From Dyadobacter sp. 3J3 (lineage in GTDB: Bacteria > Bacteroidota > Bacteroidia > Cytophagales > Spirosomataceae), in assembly GCF_009801115.1 (NCBI RefSeq), contig NZ_VTOL01000006.1, forward strand, positions 124,001 to 188,000: a stretch of 64,000 bases of DNA. Reading direction: 5' to 3'. Below, piece after piece: positions 18,447-28,499 of this stretch. The first letter of the stretch is position 1, and the number at the start of each line of letters is the position of its first letter. The notes beneath the pieces are model-generated. The model was not told the origin of the DNA, did no database searches, and worked only from the letters and a program-made list of their open reading frames with translations. The position numbers and the translations under genes were made by a program.

Positions 18447-21400
18447 ATGGAAAAAAAATACTTATTCCTGATGGGATTGCTATGTCTTTTTCGGCCTTGT
18501 GCTCCGGCTTCTGCCCAGATGATGGCTTTTTCAAAAAGTAAGGAGGCTCCTTCAACAGTACGGCAAATGCAAACGCTTCAGCAAGTACTAAGGAACCTGG
18601 AATCGAAGCATTCTATTTATTTTATGTACGAAAGTGATAAAATAAAAGAAATGCCGGTAGACTCAAAAATGATGTCGGGCGAAAGCATTGAAGCGATGCT
18701 CGACAGAGTACTCAAATCGAACGGTCTGGACTACAAAAAGCACGGAAAGATATATGCGATTTTTCCAAAAGACAGCAATTTTAAATCAGGTAAGTCGGGC
18801 GCCAAATCAACAGGTGTTATTCCTGCTGGTGAAACAAATTCAGAAACGTTAAAGCAATCGGTTGAATCCGTTCGTCAGGCTGCCGATGATATTAAAATCA
18901 CCGGTAAGGTAACGGATGATAAAGGCGAGGCAATTCCGGGGGTCAATATTTTGATCAAAGGTTCGCTGGCTGGAACTACAACCGATACCGACGGAGCTTA
19001 TACTATTAACGTACCTTCCAAAGAAAGTGTGCTTATCTTCTCTTTTCTGGGTTTTGTCTCTCAGCATATTACGGTAGGCAATCAGGCAATGCTTGAAGTG
19101 AAACTGGCTACCGACACAAAAATGCTGAGCGAAGTGGTGGTGACTGCGCTTGGATTCAAGGAAGCTGCTGACCGTCTGGGTTCTACAAGTAGTAAGGTAA
19201 GTGGTGAAGCAATTGCCAAATCAGGTGAAACCAGTTTGATCAACGGTCTTGCCGGAAAAGCTGCCGGTGTGCAGATTTCCCGTGCATCGAGTGATCCGGG
19301 TGCTGCTTCGTTTATCCAGATTCGTGGACAAAATACACTGACCGGAAATACGCAGCCATTAGTTGTTGTTGATGGTATTCCAATCAGTTCTACAACAGAG
19401 GGTGGAACTTCAGGCGGGGTTTCGCCACAGTCACGTTTGAATGATATCAACCCGAATGATATTGCTTCCATGCAAATCCTGAAAGGTGCTTCGGCTGCTG
19501 CCTTGTGGGGATCAAGGGCTGCAAACGGTGTTATTTTGATTACAACCAAAAGAGGAGCAGAGGGAAAGATGAACATTTCATTTACTTCCACCTATTCTGC
19601 CGATCAGATTAATGCCTACCATCCGTTTCAAGGAAAATTTGGCCAGGGTTCTGCCGGTATCTACAATCCTAATGGAGCCAACGCCTGGGGAGATAAAATC
19701 GAATCCAGAGCCGGTGGTGCTGATGATGTGAATACGACAGGCCAGTATTTTCAGGCTGAGGATGGAACAAAATATTACCCGATCATCAAGAAAAACTCAA
19801 AAGACGTTTACAATCAGTCCAACTATGACAAAGTTTTCCGTACCGGAAGTTATTATGATAATGCGCTAAGTCTGAGCGGTGGCGATCAAAAAACTACCTT
19901 CTTTTTCAGCATCGGCGATATCCGTCAAAAAGGGGTACAGCGTGGAAATAGTACTTATAATCGTACAACGCTACGTTTCAATGCCGAAAGAAAATTCAAT
20001 GAAGTAGTTCGCCTTGCAGTAAGTGCGGCTTACACAAAAAGTTATTCCGACAGAATCCAGCGTGGTAACAACCTTGCAGGTGCGATGGTTGGTCTGGCAC
20101 GTAATCCTGCGGATTTTGATATTTCGGATTATAAAGGAAGTTACTATTCTTCGCCAACGGCTTCACCGATTTTGAACAGACAACGCGGATACAGAAGTTA
20201 TCTGGGCGCGGTTATTAACCCTGCCAATAATAATGCACTCTGGTCTTTGTATGAGCAGCAAAATTCCACGGAGGTTAGCCGGTTTATGAACAGTGCGGAA
20301 CTGGGTATCAAACCTGCAAAATGGTTGGACATCATCGCAAGAGCCGGTCTTGATACCTATACCGACGAACAGATTAATTACTTTCCTATCAATGATATCA
20401 CCGGTGCGGGAACGGGCTCCTATCAGGATCAGATCACGGGAGAATCACAGGTTAACGGAGATTTGCTGGCACGTGCTACAAAAGATTTCGGCAGTAATTT
20501 TACCTCGACTTTTGTTGTTGGATTCAATATTAACAACCGCAAGTATAGTAATCTGGGAGCAACCATTACTAACTTTCTGGTCGCCGATGCACCTGCAAAC
20601 TTTGCTAATGCCACGGCTTTGAACAGAACACCTGTAAATCGTAAAACAGAAGTAAGAACGATCCGTAGCTACGCAACAGCGAGTTTTGCGGCATATGACG
20701 CCTTGTTTTTAAATCTTTCAGGTGCAGCGGAATCTGCATCTTCTTTCGGAGCTTTATCGGAAAAAACATTTTATTATCCGTCTGCGGATGTGGCCTGGCT
20801 TTTCACTAAACTTAAATTTATTGAAGATAACCGGATTATCAATTTTGGTAAACTTCGTGCATCTTATGGAGTTGTGGGCGTGCAGCCGCTGCCTTACCGT
20901 TCCAATACCGTATTTTCTTCGACAGTTTACACAGCCAATCCATGGGGAGACAATCTGGTTGGCTCACAGTTTGGCAATGGTGCTTACAGCCAGGGCAGTT
21001 CCATGGGTGATCAGTATCTGAAACCGGAACGTAAAACAGAATATGAAATCGGAGCAGATCTTCGCTTCTTCGAGAGCAGATTACGTTTGGGACTTACTTA
21101 TTACAATAATAAAATCAGAGATGTACTCGTGCCGGTAACGCTTGCGCCAACCACTGGATTTGCAACGAAATATACCAACGCAGCAGAATTGCAGAACAAA
21201 GGTTTGGAAGCGGATCTTACTTATGATGTAATCAAAAAAGGATCTTTTACCTGGTCGCTTCGTGGGAATTTTACCCGCAACAGAAGTAAAGTGCTCGATC
21301 TTGCAGGAACGCAATCGCTTTATCTTGTAGGTGGAATCGAAAACTTCCTGGATGCACGTGCCGTAGTTGGACAGCCAACAGGAGTTTTCTGGAGTAGCAA

Positions 21401-22058
21401 ATATGCTTTGAATGATAATGGAACAAAAAAATTGGATGCAAACGGTTTCCCGACTGCTGATCCTGTAACGGGTGTTGTGGGCAATCCTAATCCGGATTGG
21501 ATTGGTGGTTTTGGAACAAGTCTTTCCTACAAGAAATTCTCATTGGATGTATTGTTTGAAACTTCTCAGGGCGGCGATTATTTCAGCGGAACAAAGGGTG
21601 TTATGTACAACTTTGGAACACATGGAGATACGGGTAATGAAGTGACTTTGACTCAGGATACTAAAAATTATGCAGGCAAAACTTTGGCAGCGGGAAGTAC
21701 GGTTCGCGGTAATTTGAAAGATTTTGGTGCAGGCCCGGTGTTGATGGACGAAAGCTGGTATACAACGCTGGGAAGTGGATTTGGTTCTTTAAAAGAACAA
21801 TTTGTTGAGGATGGCAGCTGGACACGTCTTCGTCAGTTATCGCTTTCTTACCGTCTGGATTCGGAGAAATTCAGAAAGCTGACCAAACTTCAGTCGATCG
21901 AATTCTCGGCAACAGGACGTAATCTTTTCTTGTGGACAAAAGTGGTAGGGATCGATCCTGACACCAATTTGTCTGGCACACCGGCTGGTCGTAATATGGA
22001 TTATTTCAATTCTCCGGGAACAAGATCCTACATCTTTTCTCTGAAAGTGAATTATTGA
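18447..22058 (+). CDS. SusC/RagA-type TonB-dependent transporter with STN signalling domain
   Basis: This is a 1203-residue outer-membrane importer. Order: signal peptide; STN domain at about 45-115 (LQQVLRNLESKHSIYFMYES); CarboxypepD_reg-like domain at about 150-225 (ITGKVTDDKGEAIPGVNILI); TonB-box-like SEVVVTALG; plug at about 245-370 with VVVDGIPI and AAALWGSRAANGVILITTKR; then a 22-strand barrel ending in SYIFSLKVNY. The STN domain marks it as a transducer that contacts FecR, unlike SusC proteins controlled by hybrid two-component systems. With SusD 51 bp downstream it forms the substrate uptake complex. Neighbouring enzymes point to a peptide or amide ligand. Confidence 0.96.
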   Translation: MEKKYLFLMGLLCLFRPCAPASAQMMAFSKSKEAPSTVRQMQTLQQVLRNLESKHSIYFMYESDKIKEMPVDSKMMSGESIEAMLDRVLKSNGLDYKKHGKIYAIFPKDSNFKSGKSGAKSTGVIPAGETNSETLKQSVESVRQAADDIKITGKVTDDKGEAIPGVNILIKGSLAGTTTDTDGAYTINVPSKESVLIFSFLGFVSQHITVGNQAMLEVKLATDTKMLSEVVVTALGFKEAADRLGSTSSKVSGEAIAKSGETSLINGLAGKAAGVQISRASSDPGAASFIQIRGQNTLTGNTQPLVVVDGIPISSTTEGGTSGGVSPQSRLNDINPNDIASMQILKGASAAALWGSRAANGVILITTKRGAEGKMNISFTSTYSADQINAYHPFQGKFGQGSAGIYNPNGANAWGDKIESRAGGADDVNTTGQYFQAEDGTKYYPIIKKNSKDVYNQSNYDKVFRTGSYYDNALSLSGGDQKTTFFFSIGDIRQKGVQRGNSTYNRTTLRFNAERKFNEVVRLAVSAAYTKSYSDRIQRGNNLAGAMVGLARNPADFDISDYKGSYYSSPTASPILNRQRGYRSYLGAVINPANNNALWSLYEQQNSTEVSRFMNSAELGIKPAKWLDIIARAGLDTYTDEQINYFPINDITGAGTGSYQDQITGESQVNGDLLARATKDFGSNFTSTFVVGFNINNRKYSNLGATITNFLVADAPANFANATALNRTPVNRKTEVRTIRSYATASFAAYDALFLNLSGAAESASSFGALSEKTFYYPSADVAWLFTKLKFIEDNRIINFGKLRASYGVVGVQPLPYRSNTVFSSTVYTANPWGDNLVGSQFGNGAYSQGSSMGDQYLKPERKTEYEIGADLRFFESRLRLGLTYYNNKIRDVLVPVTLAPTTGFATKYTNAAELQNKGLEADLTYDVIKKGSFTWSLRGNFTRNRSKVLDLAGTQSLYLVGGIENFLDARAVVGQPTGVFWSSKYALNDNGTKKLDANGFPTADPVTGVVGNPNPDWIGGFGTSLSYKKFSLDVLFETSQGGDYFSGTKGVMYNFGTHGDTGNEVTLTQDTKNYAGKTLAAGSTVRGNLKDFGAGPVLMDESWYTTLGSGFGSLKEQFVEDGSWTRLRQLSLSYRLDSEKFRKLTKLQSIEFSATGRNLFLWTKVVGIDPDTNLSGTPAGRNMDYFNSPGTRSYIFSLKVNY

Positions 22059-22109
22059 TCAGCGTTACTAACTGATTCATTTGACCCAAAATATTAAACA
22101 AAGCATACA

Positions 22110-23567
22110 ATGAAAAGAGCTAAAATAATCAGGATGGCAGGGCTTTTCCTGATGGCAGGAATGATATCCTGCGAATCCATGGTCGATAATCTTAACACGG
22201 ATCTTAACAACCCTACTGATGCATCGGCAACTTTATTGCTGACGGGTGCCCAGCTCGGAAATGTATCAGTGCAGGAAGGTCACCTTGCCCGCGTTGCTTC
22301 GATGTGGTCAGGTTATTTCACCGGAACCGACCGTCAGTACAAAGATATTTACAGCTATAATGTCACCGGAGCATCTTTCAATGATGTCTGGCAATTTGTT
22401 TATCAGGGTGTAGTTGGACAGATGAAACTGGTTATTGATAAATCGGCGGCAACCAATAACAGACTCGTTCAGGGAATTGCTAAAATCACAGAGGCGAATG
22501 CACTTGGAACTGCTGTCGCCTGCTGGGGCGATATTCCTTTGAAAGAAGCTGCTGATATTAACAAGTTTCCAAACCCGGCTTTTGAGCCGCAAATTCAGGT
22601 TTATGGAGAATTGCAGGCCTTGCTCGATGAGGCAATTGCCGATCTGGAATCAGGCATAGGAACCTCTCCGGGAGTTGCAGACATTCACTTTGCGGGTGAT
22701 GCATCCAAATGGAAAGAAGCTGCATATACTTTGAAAGCCCGTTACTATATGGAGACCAAAGAATATGCTTCGGCCGCTACTGCTGCCGAGAAAGGCATTA
22801 CTACGGCTGCAAGATCCTGGATGATGGTGCACGGAACAACGCTGAATGTAAATGAAAACCTGATGTATGCGTTCATCGCGAGAAACCGCGTGGGTGATAT
22901 TAATTCTTCACTTGCTTTGGCTCCAAAGTTTTTGAACCCTGCCAGTACTACTTACAAAGGAAATGCAAAAACGGATGAAACTGCCCGTTATAACCATCAT
23001 TTTATTACAGTGAGCACTACCGGGGTAGCGATTCCTGTTTCGCCAAATACGAACAGCTCGACAACTTCCCGCGGATTATTTGGTCAGTCGGCTCCATATC
23101 CAATGGTTACTTATTCTGAAAATCTTTTAACCGCCGCTGAATCACAAGCACGTACAGCTGGTTTTGCTGCCGGTTTGGCAAAACTGAATGTTTACCGCGC
23201 TTACCTGAATGCAGGCGGAGATCTGGATGCGACTTATAAAACGGGAACTTTCAAATACAAGTATGAAGCCTACGCAACAGAAGATTTTGCATCAGGCGGT
23301 ATGTTGAACAAAGACGGAATCACGGCGGATCAGGCTTTGCTGAGAGAAATTTTGCTGGAACGTTACGTTACTTTCAACGGACAGATTATCGGTTTCAACG
23401 ATCTTCGACGTACCAGAACAGAGTCAGTCGGTGTGAAACTTACGCCAAGTGCAGGATCGGTACTTCCAGAAAGAATGATTTATAGTGAAGCGGAAGTAAA
23501 CTCCAATACCAGTGCGCCAAATCCGGTACCAGGTGTTTTTGTCAAAACAGCCGTAAATGCGAAGTGA
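22110..23567 (+). CDS. SusD/RagB-type surface nutrient-binding lipoprotein
   Basis: This 485-residue protein has a lipoprotein signal ending MAGMISC (lipid Cys about 20) and TPR-like helices typical of the SusD-like_2 (SusD/RagB) family. Examples are AEANALGTAVACWGDIPLKE in the N-terminal half and LREILLERYVTFNGQIIGFN-type sequence near the C-terminus. As partner of the SusC upstream it would form the lid that captures ligand at the cell surface. At 485 residues it belongs to the shorter group often found with peptide or other non-glycan systems. That association is a general impression, not proof. Confidence 0.95.
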   Translation: MKRAKIIRMAGLFLMAGMISCESMVDNLNTDLNNPTDASATLLLTGAQLGNVSVQEGHLARVASMWSGYFTGTDRQYKDIYSYNVTGASFNDVWQFVYQGVVGQMKLVIDKSAATNNRLVQGIAKITEANALGTAVACWGDIPLKEAADINKFPNPAFEPQIQVYGELQALLDEAIADLESGIGTSPGVADIHFAGDASKWKEAAYTLKARYYMETKEYASAATAAEKGITTAARSWMMVHGTTLNVNENLMYAFIARNRVGDINSSLALAPKFLNPASTTYKGNAKTDETARYNHHFITVSTTGVAIPVSPNTNSSTTSRGLFGQSAPYPMVTYSENLLTAAESQARTAGFAAGLAKLNVYRAYLNAGGDLDATYKTGTFKYKYEAYATEDFASGGMLNKDGITADQALLREILLERYVTFNGQIIGFNDLRRTRTESVGVKLTPSAGSVLPERMIYSEAEVNSNTSAPNPVPGVFVKTAVNAK

Positions 23568-23644
23568 AATTTGAATGGAAACAATGAATATGACGAACCT
23601 GAGAAATATTAAAAAGATAAATTAATGGAGCGTTTAGATATGAT

Positions 23645-23739
23645 TATTATGGTGCTCTGCACCTGATTTAAAGGTGCAGAGCACCATAATATTTATAGAA
23701 TGAGCTATAGAAGTTAATCGGTTAAAGGTGCAGTGCACC
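23645..23739. repeat. Palindromic GGTGC-N3-GCACC elements, two forming a 20-bp hairpin
   Basis: Three copies of a 13-bp palindromic unit occur between susD and the amidohydrolase: GGTGCTCTGCACC (23651-23663), its reverse complement (23673-23685) and GGTGCAGTGCACC (23727-23739). The first two lie in a perfect 20-bp inverted repeat (23645-23664 with 23672-23691) with a 7-nt loop and no T-run. It may be a REP-like mobile repeat, an mRNA-stabilising or attenuating hairpin that lowers expression of the enzyme genes relative to SusCD, or a regulator site. The other strand reads almost the same. Confidence 0.8.
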
Positions 23740-23837
23740 GCAATAACAAAACCACTACTCGCCAAAAATGAAATCGATTTTCAAATATCCATTTCAACCT
23801 GTTCAACATTAAAAATTACTAATTAAATCAGTACAAA

Positions 23838-26800
23838 ATGGTAAAAGCCGCACGGTTACCCAGGTCTTTTTCAAACAAAAAATACATCAGTCGTTTCCTT
23901 GCATTTACTGTGCTTTCGGGAGCTTTGATATTCAATTCAAATCAGGTTAGCGCAGCTGTTGCTGCTGATTCCATCAAGGTAACTTTAACGGAAGGTACCA
24001 ATATGTCCACCGATTTGTCTCCTGATAAAAAGCTCATTGCCGTTGATATTCAGGGAACTATATGGAGCATTCCAATTGCTGGCGGTGATGCAAAAGCGTT
24101 GACCGATGGTATGGGAGACGATCGCCAGCCACGCTGGTCGCCGGATGGAAGCCGTGTCGCTTTTCAGTCTTTTCGTGATGGATATTACCATATCTGGGCT
24201 GTTAACAAAGATGGTTCGGGATTGACACAATTAACGTTTGGGGTTTTTGATGAACGTGAGCCTGAATGGTCGCCGGATGGAAAGTTTCTGGTTTACTCAT
24301 CAGACCGCGGAGGAAATTACGATATCTGGAAAATGGATCTTTCAACCAGAGACATGACGCAACTGACTAACGATCCTGCTAATGATTATTTTCCTGCTTA
24401 TGCGAACGATGGAAGTAAAATTACTTTTGTATCCGAGCGCAAAACAGCACCCGGAATTTATCTTTTAAATGCAGACGGATCCCAAAAACTGGTTGTAAAA
24501 AATGCGGCGAAACTTGCCGGGCCTTCGTTCAATCCTGATGGAACGCATATCTATTTTAATGTATTTACCGGCGGTTTCAGTAGTCTGGAAGATGTTGAAG
24601 TTTCAACAGGTATTGCCAATACGTTGACACCAAAATTGGAAGACGTATTTCCATTCCGCACCAGCTGGATATCAGCACAAGAATATTTGTATAGTGCAGA
24701 CGGTAAAATCAAGCGCGTGAAAGTAGGTGAAAAAACCAGTCAGGCTGTTCCTTTTAAAGCTATTGTTACCGTAACAAAAGCTTCTTATACCAGAAAAACA
24801 TATGATTTCAACAGTGGAAAACCCAAAACGGTTAAAGGAATAAAAGGATTGAATGTTTCGCCAGATGGGAAAAGTTTCGTCTTTTCTGCACTGGGTGATC
24901 TTTGGATTTTACAAAAAGGAACTACCACGCCAAAACAGTTAACCAAAGATGCTTTTTTGGAAGCAGATCCAACATGGTCACCTGATGGAAATACGATAGC
25001 ATTCCTTACAGATCGTTCTGGCGCAATGAATCTTTGGTTGCATGATGTAAAAACAGGAAAACAAACGCAGCTGGCGAAAACAGAATATGATATTAATTAT
25101 CCGGTTTTCTCACCCGACGGTACTAAAATAGCTTTTTACCAGGCAGATTCTAAAAATTCCTGGGGCAGAGGGACACTTCAAACCATCGAAGTGAAATCAG
25201 GCAAGATTGAAAAAATTCACGAATCCCTTTTTGTACCAAGTCAGCCAAGCTGGTCGGCTGATTCAAAAACAATTGCTCTTTCAGGTTTGGAAGTTTATTC
25301 TACACGGTATCGTGAAGGAATTAATAAAATTTTATTGGTATCGCTTGACAAAAAACCGGATCGTTTTGTGTCTCCGGTTGCTGAACGTTCTTTGGGAATG
25401 CGCGCTAAAAACGGACCAGCCTGGTCGCCGGATGGAAAATCGATGGCTTATGTGCAGGATGGTTTGCTTTGGATCATTGCAGTCGATCCTTCCGGAACGA
25501 TTGTAGGTCCACCAAGAGGCTTAACGCATGAATTATCGGAAGTCCCAAGCTGGACAGCCGATTCAAAAACGCTGGTTTATATGGCTACCGATACGATCAA
25601 ACAAATCCGGGTTTCTGATGGCGCGGTTGAATCAATTCCAATGAATTTCAAGTGGGATTACAAGCAGCCAAAAGAAACGATCGTGATCCATGCCGGGAAA
25701 GTTTTTGATGGCAGAAATAAGGAGTATGTCAAAAATGTAGATATCATCATTGAAGGAAACCGTATCAAGGAAATCCTTCCGCATAAAGCCGGTCGTGTAG
25801 GAAAACTGGTTGATGCTTCTGACAAAACGATTATCCCAGGACTTTTTGAAATGCACACGCACCAACACGCGATGGCGGGTGCGAAATTGGGCCGTTTATG
25901 GCTTTCTTACGGCATCACTTCATTGAGAGAAACCGGTGCAGATCCGTATGATGCTTTGGAAAGAAAAGAATCCTGGGATGCCGGAACGTTAACTGGTCCT
26001 CGTGAGTTTTTTACAGGTGGTTTGACAGACGGAAGTCGGATTTATTACGGTTTGGCCAATAGCATACATTCAACAGCCCAGCTTGATCTGGAACTTGAAC
26101 GTGCTTCCAGACTTGGGTATGATATGATGAAAACCTACGTTCGGATGCCCGATATTTTACAACAGCGTGTTACCAATTATGCACATAAAATTGGCATTCC
26201 CGTTTCCTCTCACGAGATTTTTCCTGCCATGCGGTATGGCGTTGATGCGGTTGAACATATCGGTGGAACCAGTCGCCGTGGATATTCTCCAAAGATTTCC
26301 CAAATGAATTTCACTTATCAGGATGTAACAGAACTTTTGGTAAAATCTCAAATGAATATCACACCGACGGCATCGTTGCAAGGCGGATTTTATGCCATGG
26401 CCGCAAAGGATCCTAACTATTATGAAAACAAGCAGTTTAAGGTTTTTTATTCCGAGGAATTCAGAAAAGGGTTGAAAGATGGTGCTTCTCAAATTGAGAA
26501 AATGCTTCCTGGTTACCTTGCCAATTTTGGTACGATTCAAAAAACAGTTAAAAACCTGATTGCAAGCGGCGCAAGAGTTACAGCCGGGACTGACAGTCCT
26601 TTTATTCCTTATGCGATGAGTTTGCATTCCGAGCTTCAATGCTGGGTTGACGGCGGAATTTCGCCTTTCGAAACGCTTCGCTCGGCTACGTTATGGTCGG
26701 CGGAAGCAGTTGGTGTTAGTAAAGATCTTGGAACAATTGAAAAGGGAAAATTGGCTGATTTGGTGATTGTTGATGGCGACCCGCTCGTAAAGATTGAAGA

Positions 26801-26873
26801 TGCCTGGAATGTGAAACATGTGATGAAAAACGGTATTCTTTTCTCACTGGAAGATCTTTTAAAACAGCCTTAA
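23838..26873 (+). CDS. Exported TolB-propeller amidohydrolase
   Basis: This 1011-residue protein has an N-terminal signal-like hydrophobic stretch (FLAFTVLSGALIFNSNQVSA). Residues about 50-600 hold PD40/TolB beta-propeller repeats (RQPRWSPDGSRVAFQS, EREPEWSPDGKFLVYSSDRG, ADPTWSPDGNTIAFLTDRSG). The C-terminal 400 residues are an amidohydrolase with metal motif EMHTHQHAM (about residue 672), SSHEIFPAM, VEHIGGTSR and TAGTDSPF, ending GKLADLVIVDGDPL. Related enzymes hydrolyse cyclic or linear amides, including prolyl dipeptides and imidazolone-like rings. The propeller could gate access as in tricorn peptidase. It lies 17 bp before the M20 peptidase, so the two enzymes are surely co-expressed. 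Confidence 0.93.
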   Translation: MVKAARLPRSFSNKKYISRFLAFTVLSGALIFNSNQVSAAVAADSIKVTLTEGTNMSTDLSPDKKLIAVDIQGTIWSIPIAGGDAKALTDGMGDDRQPRWSPDGSRVAFQSFRDGYYHIWAVNKDGSGLTQLTFGVFDEREPEWSPDGKFLVYSSDRGGNYDIWKMDLSTRDMTQLTNDPANDYFPAYANDGSKITFVSERKTAPGIYLLNADGSQKLVVKNAAKLAGPSFNPDGTHIYFNVFTGGFSSLEDVEVSTGIANTLTPKLEDVFPFRTSWISAQEYLYSADGKIKRVKVGEKTSQAVPFKAIVTVTKASYTRKTYDFNSGKPKTVKGIKGLNVSPDGKSFVFSALGDLWILQKGTTTPKQLTKDAFLEADPTWSPDGNTIAFLTDRSGAMNLWLHDVKTGKQTQLAKTEYDINYPVFSPDGTKIAFYQADSKNSWGRGTLQTIEVKSGKIEKIHESLFVPSQPSWSADSKTIALSGLEVYSTRYREGINKILLVSLDKKPDRFVSPVAERSLGMRAKNGPAWSPDGKSMAYVQDGLLWIIAVDPSGTIVGPPRGLTHELSEVPSWTADSKTLVYMATDTIKQIRVSDGAVESIPMNFKWDYKQPKETIVIHAGKVFDGRNKEYVKNVDIIIEGNRIKEILPHKAGRVGKLVDASDKTIIPGLFEMHTHQHAMAGAKLGRLWLSYGITSLRETGADPYDALERKESWDAGTLTGPREFFTGGLTDGSRIYYGLANSIHSTAQLDLELERASRLGYDMMKTYVRMPDILQQRVTNYAHKIGIPVSSHEIFPAMRYGVDAVEHIGGTSRRGYSPKISQMNFTYQDVTELLVKSQMNITPTASLQGGFYAMAAKDPNYYENKQFKVFYSEEFRKGLKDGASQIEKMLPGYLANFGTIQKTVKNLIASGARVTAGTDSPFIPYAMSLHSELQCWVDGGISPFETLRSATLWSAEAVGVSKDLGTIEKGKLADLVIVDGDPLVKIEDAWNVKHVMKNGILFSLEDLLKQP

Positions 26874-26890
26874 TCCTTACCCGAAATACG

Positions 26891-28444
26891 ATGTTTTTCA
26901 AATCAATAAAAAAATCAACAACGGCTACGGCAGCTCTGCTTTTTGCTTTATCGGTAATCAGCGGACGATTAAGTGCTCAGAAAATCCCGGCAGAAAAAAG
27001 TGATGCGATTATTGCAAAACTGATGTATCCGGCTTTGGAAGAACTTAAAGATTATGTTTCAATTCCAAATGATGCGCTTGTCGCCGAGGATATTGATAAA
27101 AATCTTGCCTGGTCAGAGAAGGCATTTGCTAAACGCGGCTTTAAAACGGCGATTTTGAAAACGGGAAAACTACCTCTTTTTTCAGCCGAAAAAACATATC
27201 CAAAAAACACCAAAACGGTTTTGTTTTATTTCCATTTGGATGGACAGGCTGTCCGCCCGACTGAGTGGTTTCAGAAAGATCCGTACGTGACGGTTTTGAA
27301 AGAAAAAAGCGCGGATAGGAGTTTTAAAGAAATTGACTGGAATTTGCTGAAAGACGGTAAAATCAATGATGAATGGCGGATTTTCGCCCGTTCCACCTCG
27401 GATGACAAAGGCCCGATCGTGATGCTTTTGCAGGCACTGGATATTCTGGCGTCACAAAATCAGCAACCTCCATTTAATGTAAAAGTAGTTTTGGATTGTG
27501 AAGAAGAAAAAGGTTCTCCGGGATTGAAAGCTGCTTTGGCTGAATATAAAACCCAGCTAATGGCAGATTTCCTGATTGTGATGGATGGTCCGATGCACGC
27601 AACGAACCGGCCAACACTGACTTTCGGCTGTCGTGGCGGTACTGGTTTTTCACTTACGACGTACGGCGCAATTACCCAGCAGCATAGCGGACATTTTGGG
27701 AATTATTCTCCCGATCCAACATTCAGTCTTGCTAAAATCATTTCAACCATGAAAGATGATGACGGAAGAGTTTTGGTTGATGGGTTTTATGATGGGATTA
27801 AATTCGATGCCGAAGCTGTAAAATTAATGGCCGCGGTTCCTGATAATCTTCCTGAAATTAACGACCGTTTACAAATTGCAGAAGCGGAAAAAGTGGGTAA
27901 GAATTATCAGGAATCCATGCAGTATCCTTCGCTTAACATACGTGGATTAAAAGCGGCTGTTACCGGAAAAGGTGGCGGGTCAATTATCCCGGAGGAAGCT
28001 CTGGCTGAATTTGGAATCCGTCTCGTACCGGAAACCGAAGGCGCGCGCATGACTTTACTTGTTAAAAAACACATTGAAAAACAAGGTTATACTGTCGTCG
28101 ATCATCTACCTACAAAACACGAACGGATGGCGCACAAAAAACTGGTTTTCATGAGTGGAGGCGGAGCGGGAAGTCCGGCTTTTCGTACAGAAGTTAATTC
28201 ACCGATTGGCAATTGGCTGAGAAAATCGGTGACTGAAAATTTTACGGAACAGCCTGTTATTATACGGATTATGGGTGGTTCAGTACCTGTCGTTCCTTTT
28301 ATTCAGACGCTCGGCGTTCCCGCTGTCATTGTACCGATGGTGAATATGGATAACAATCAGCATAGTCCAAATGAAAATCTTCGGATTGGCAATTTGAGAA
28401 TGGGTATCAAAACCTGCCTTTCAATTCTGACTACCCCGATCTGA
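26891..28444 (+). CDS. Exported M20 family metallopeptidase (dipeptidase/carboxypeptidase)
   Basis: This 517-residue protein has a signal peptide (ATAALLFALSVISGRLSAQ). The di-zinc ligands of the M20 family are all visible: His and Asp in YFHLDGQA and RSTSDDKGPIVM, the catalytic Glu pair in VVLDCEEEKGSPG, Asp in VMDGPMHA and the last His in NNQHSPNENL. The dimerisation (lid) domain lies in between. M20 enzymes cleave dipeptides (carnosine-like, Xaa-His, Cys-Gly) or N-acyl amino acids. Together with the preceding amidohydrolase it would release free amino acids in the periplasm. Confidence 0.93.
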   Translation: MFFKSIKKSTTATAALLFALSVISGRLSAQKIPAEKSDAIIAKLMYPALEELKDYVSIPNDALVAEDIDKNLAWSEKAFAKRGFKTAILKTGKLPLFSAEKTYPKNTKTVLFYFHLDGQAVRPTEWFQKDPYVTVLKEKSADRSFKEIDWNLLKDGKINDEWRIFARSTSDDKGPIVMLLQALDILASQNQQPPFNVKVVLDCEEEKGSPGLKAALAEYKTQLMADFLIVMDGPMHATNRPTLTFGCRGGTGFSLTTYGAITQQHSGHFGNYSPDPTFSLAKIISTMKDDDGRVLVDGFYDGIKFDAEAVKLMAAVPDNLPEINDRLQIAEAEKVGKNYQESMQYPSLNIRGLKAAVTGKGGGSIIPEEALAEFGIRLVPETEGARMTLLVKKHIEKQGYTVVDHLPTKHERMAHKKLVFMSGGGAGSPAFRTEVNSPIGNWLRKSVTENFTEQPVIIRIMGGSVPVVPFIQTLGVPAVIVPMVNMDNNQHSPNENLRIGNLRMGIKTCLSILTTPI

Positions 28445-28499
28445 TTTTTAGTTGATTTCAAAATCTTTACAAAAGTTTCTAACGTTTAAAACAAACAAA

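Noticed and set aside
23645..23691. CRISPR repeat or terminator interpretation of the GGTGC hairpin
   Set aside because: There is no spacer-repeat array, and no T-run follows the stem, so neither reading fits well.
26157..26639. 160-residue frame antisense to the amidohydrolase
   Set aside because: Covers the amidohydrolase catalytic region in antisense and shows no conserved motif.
28452..28499. TTG start extending the aminotransferase by 16 residues
   Set aside because: It would push the twin-arginine motif away from the N-terminus; the ATG at 28500 places it correctly.
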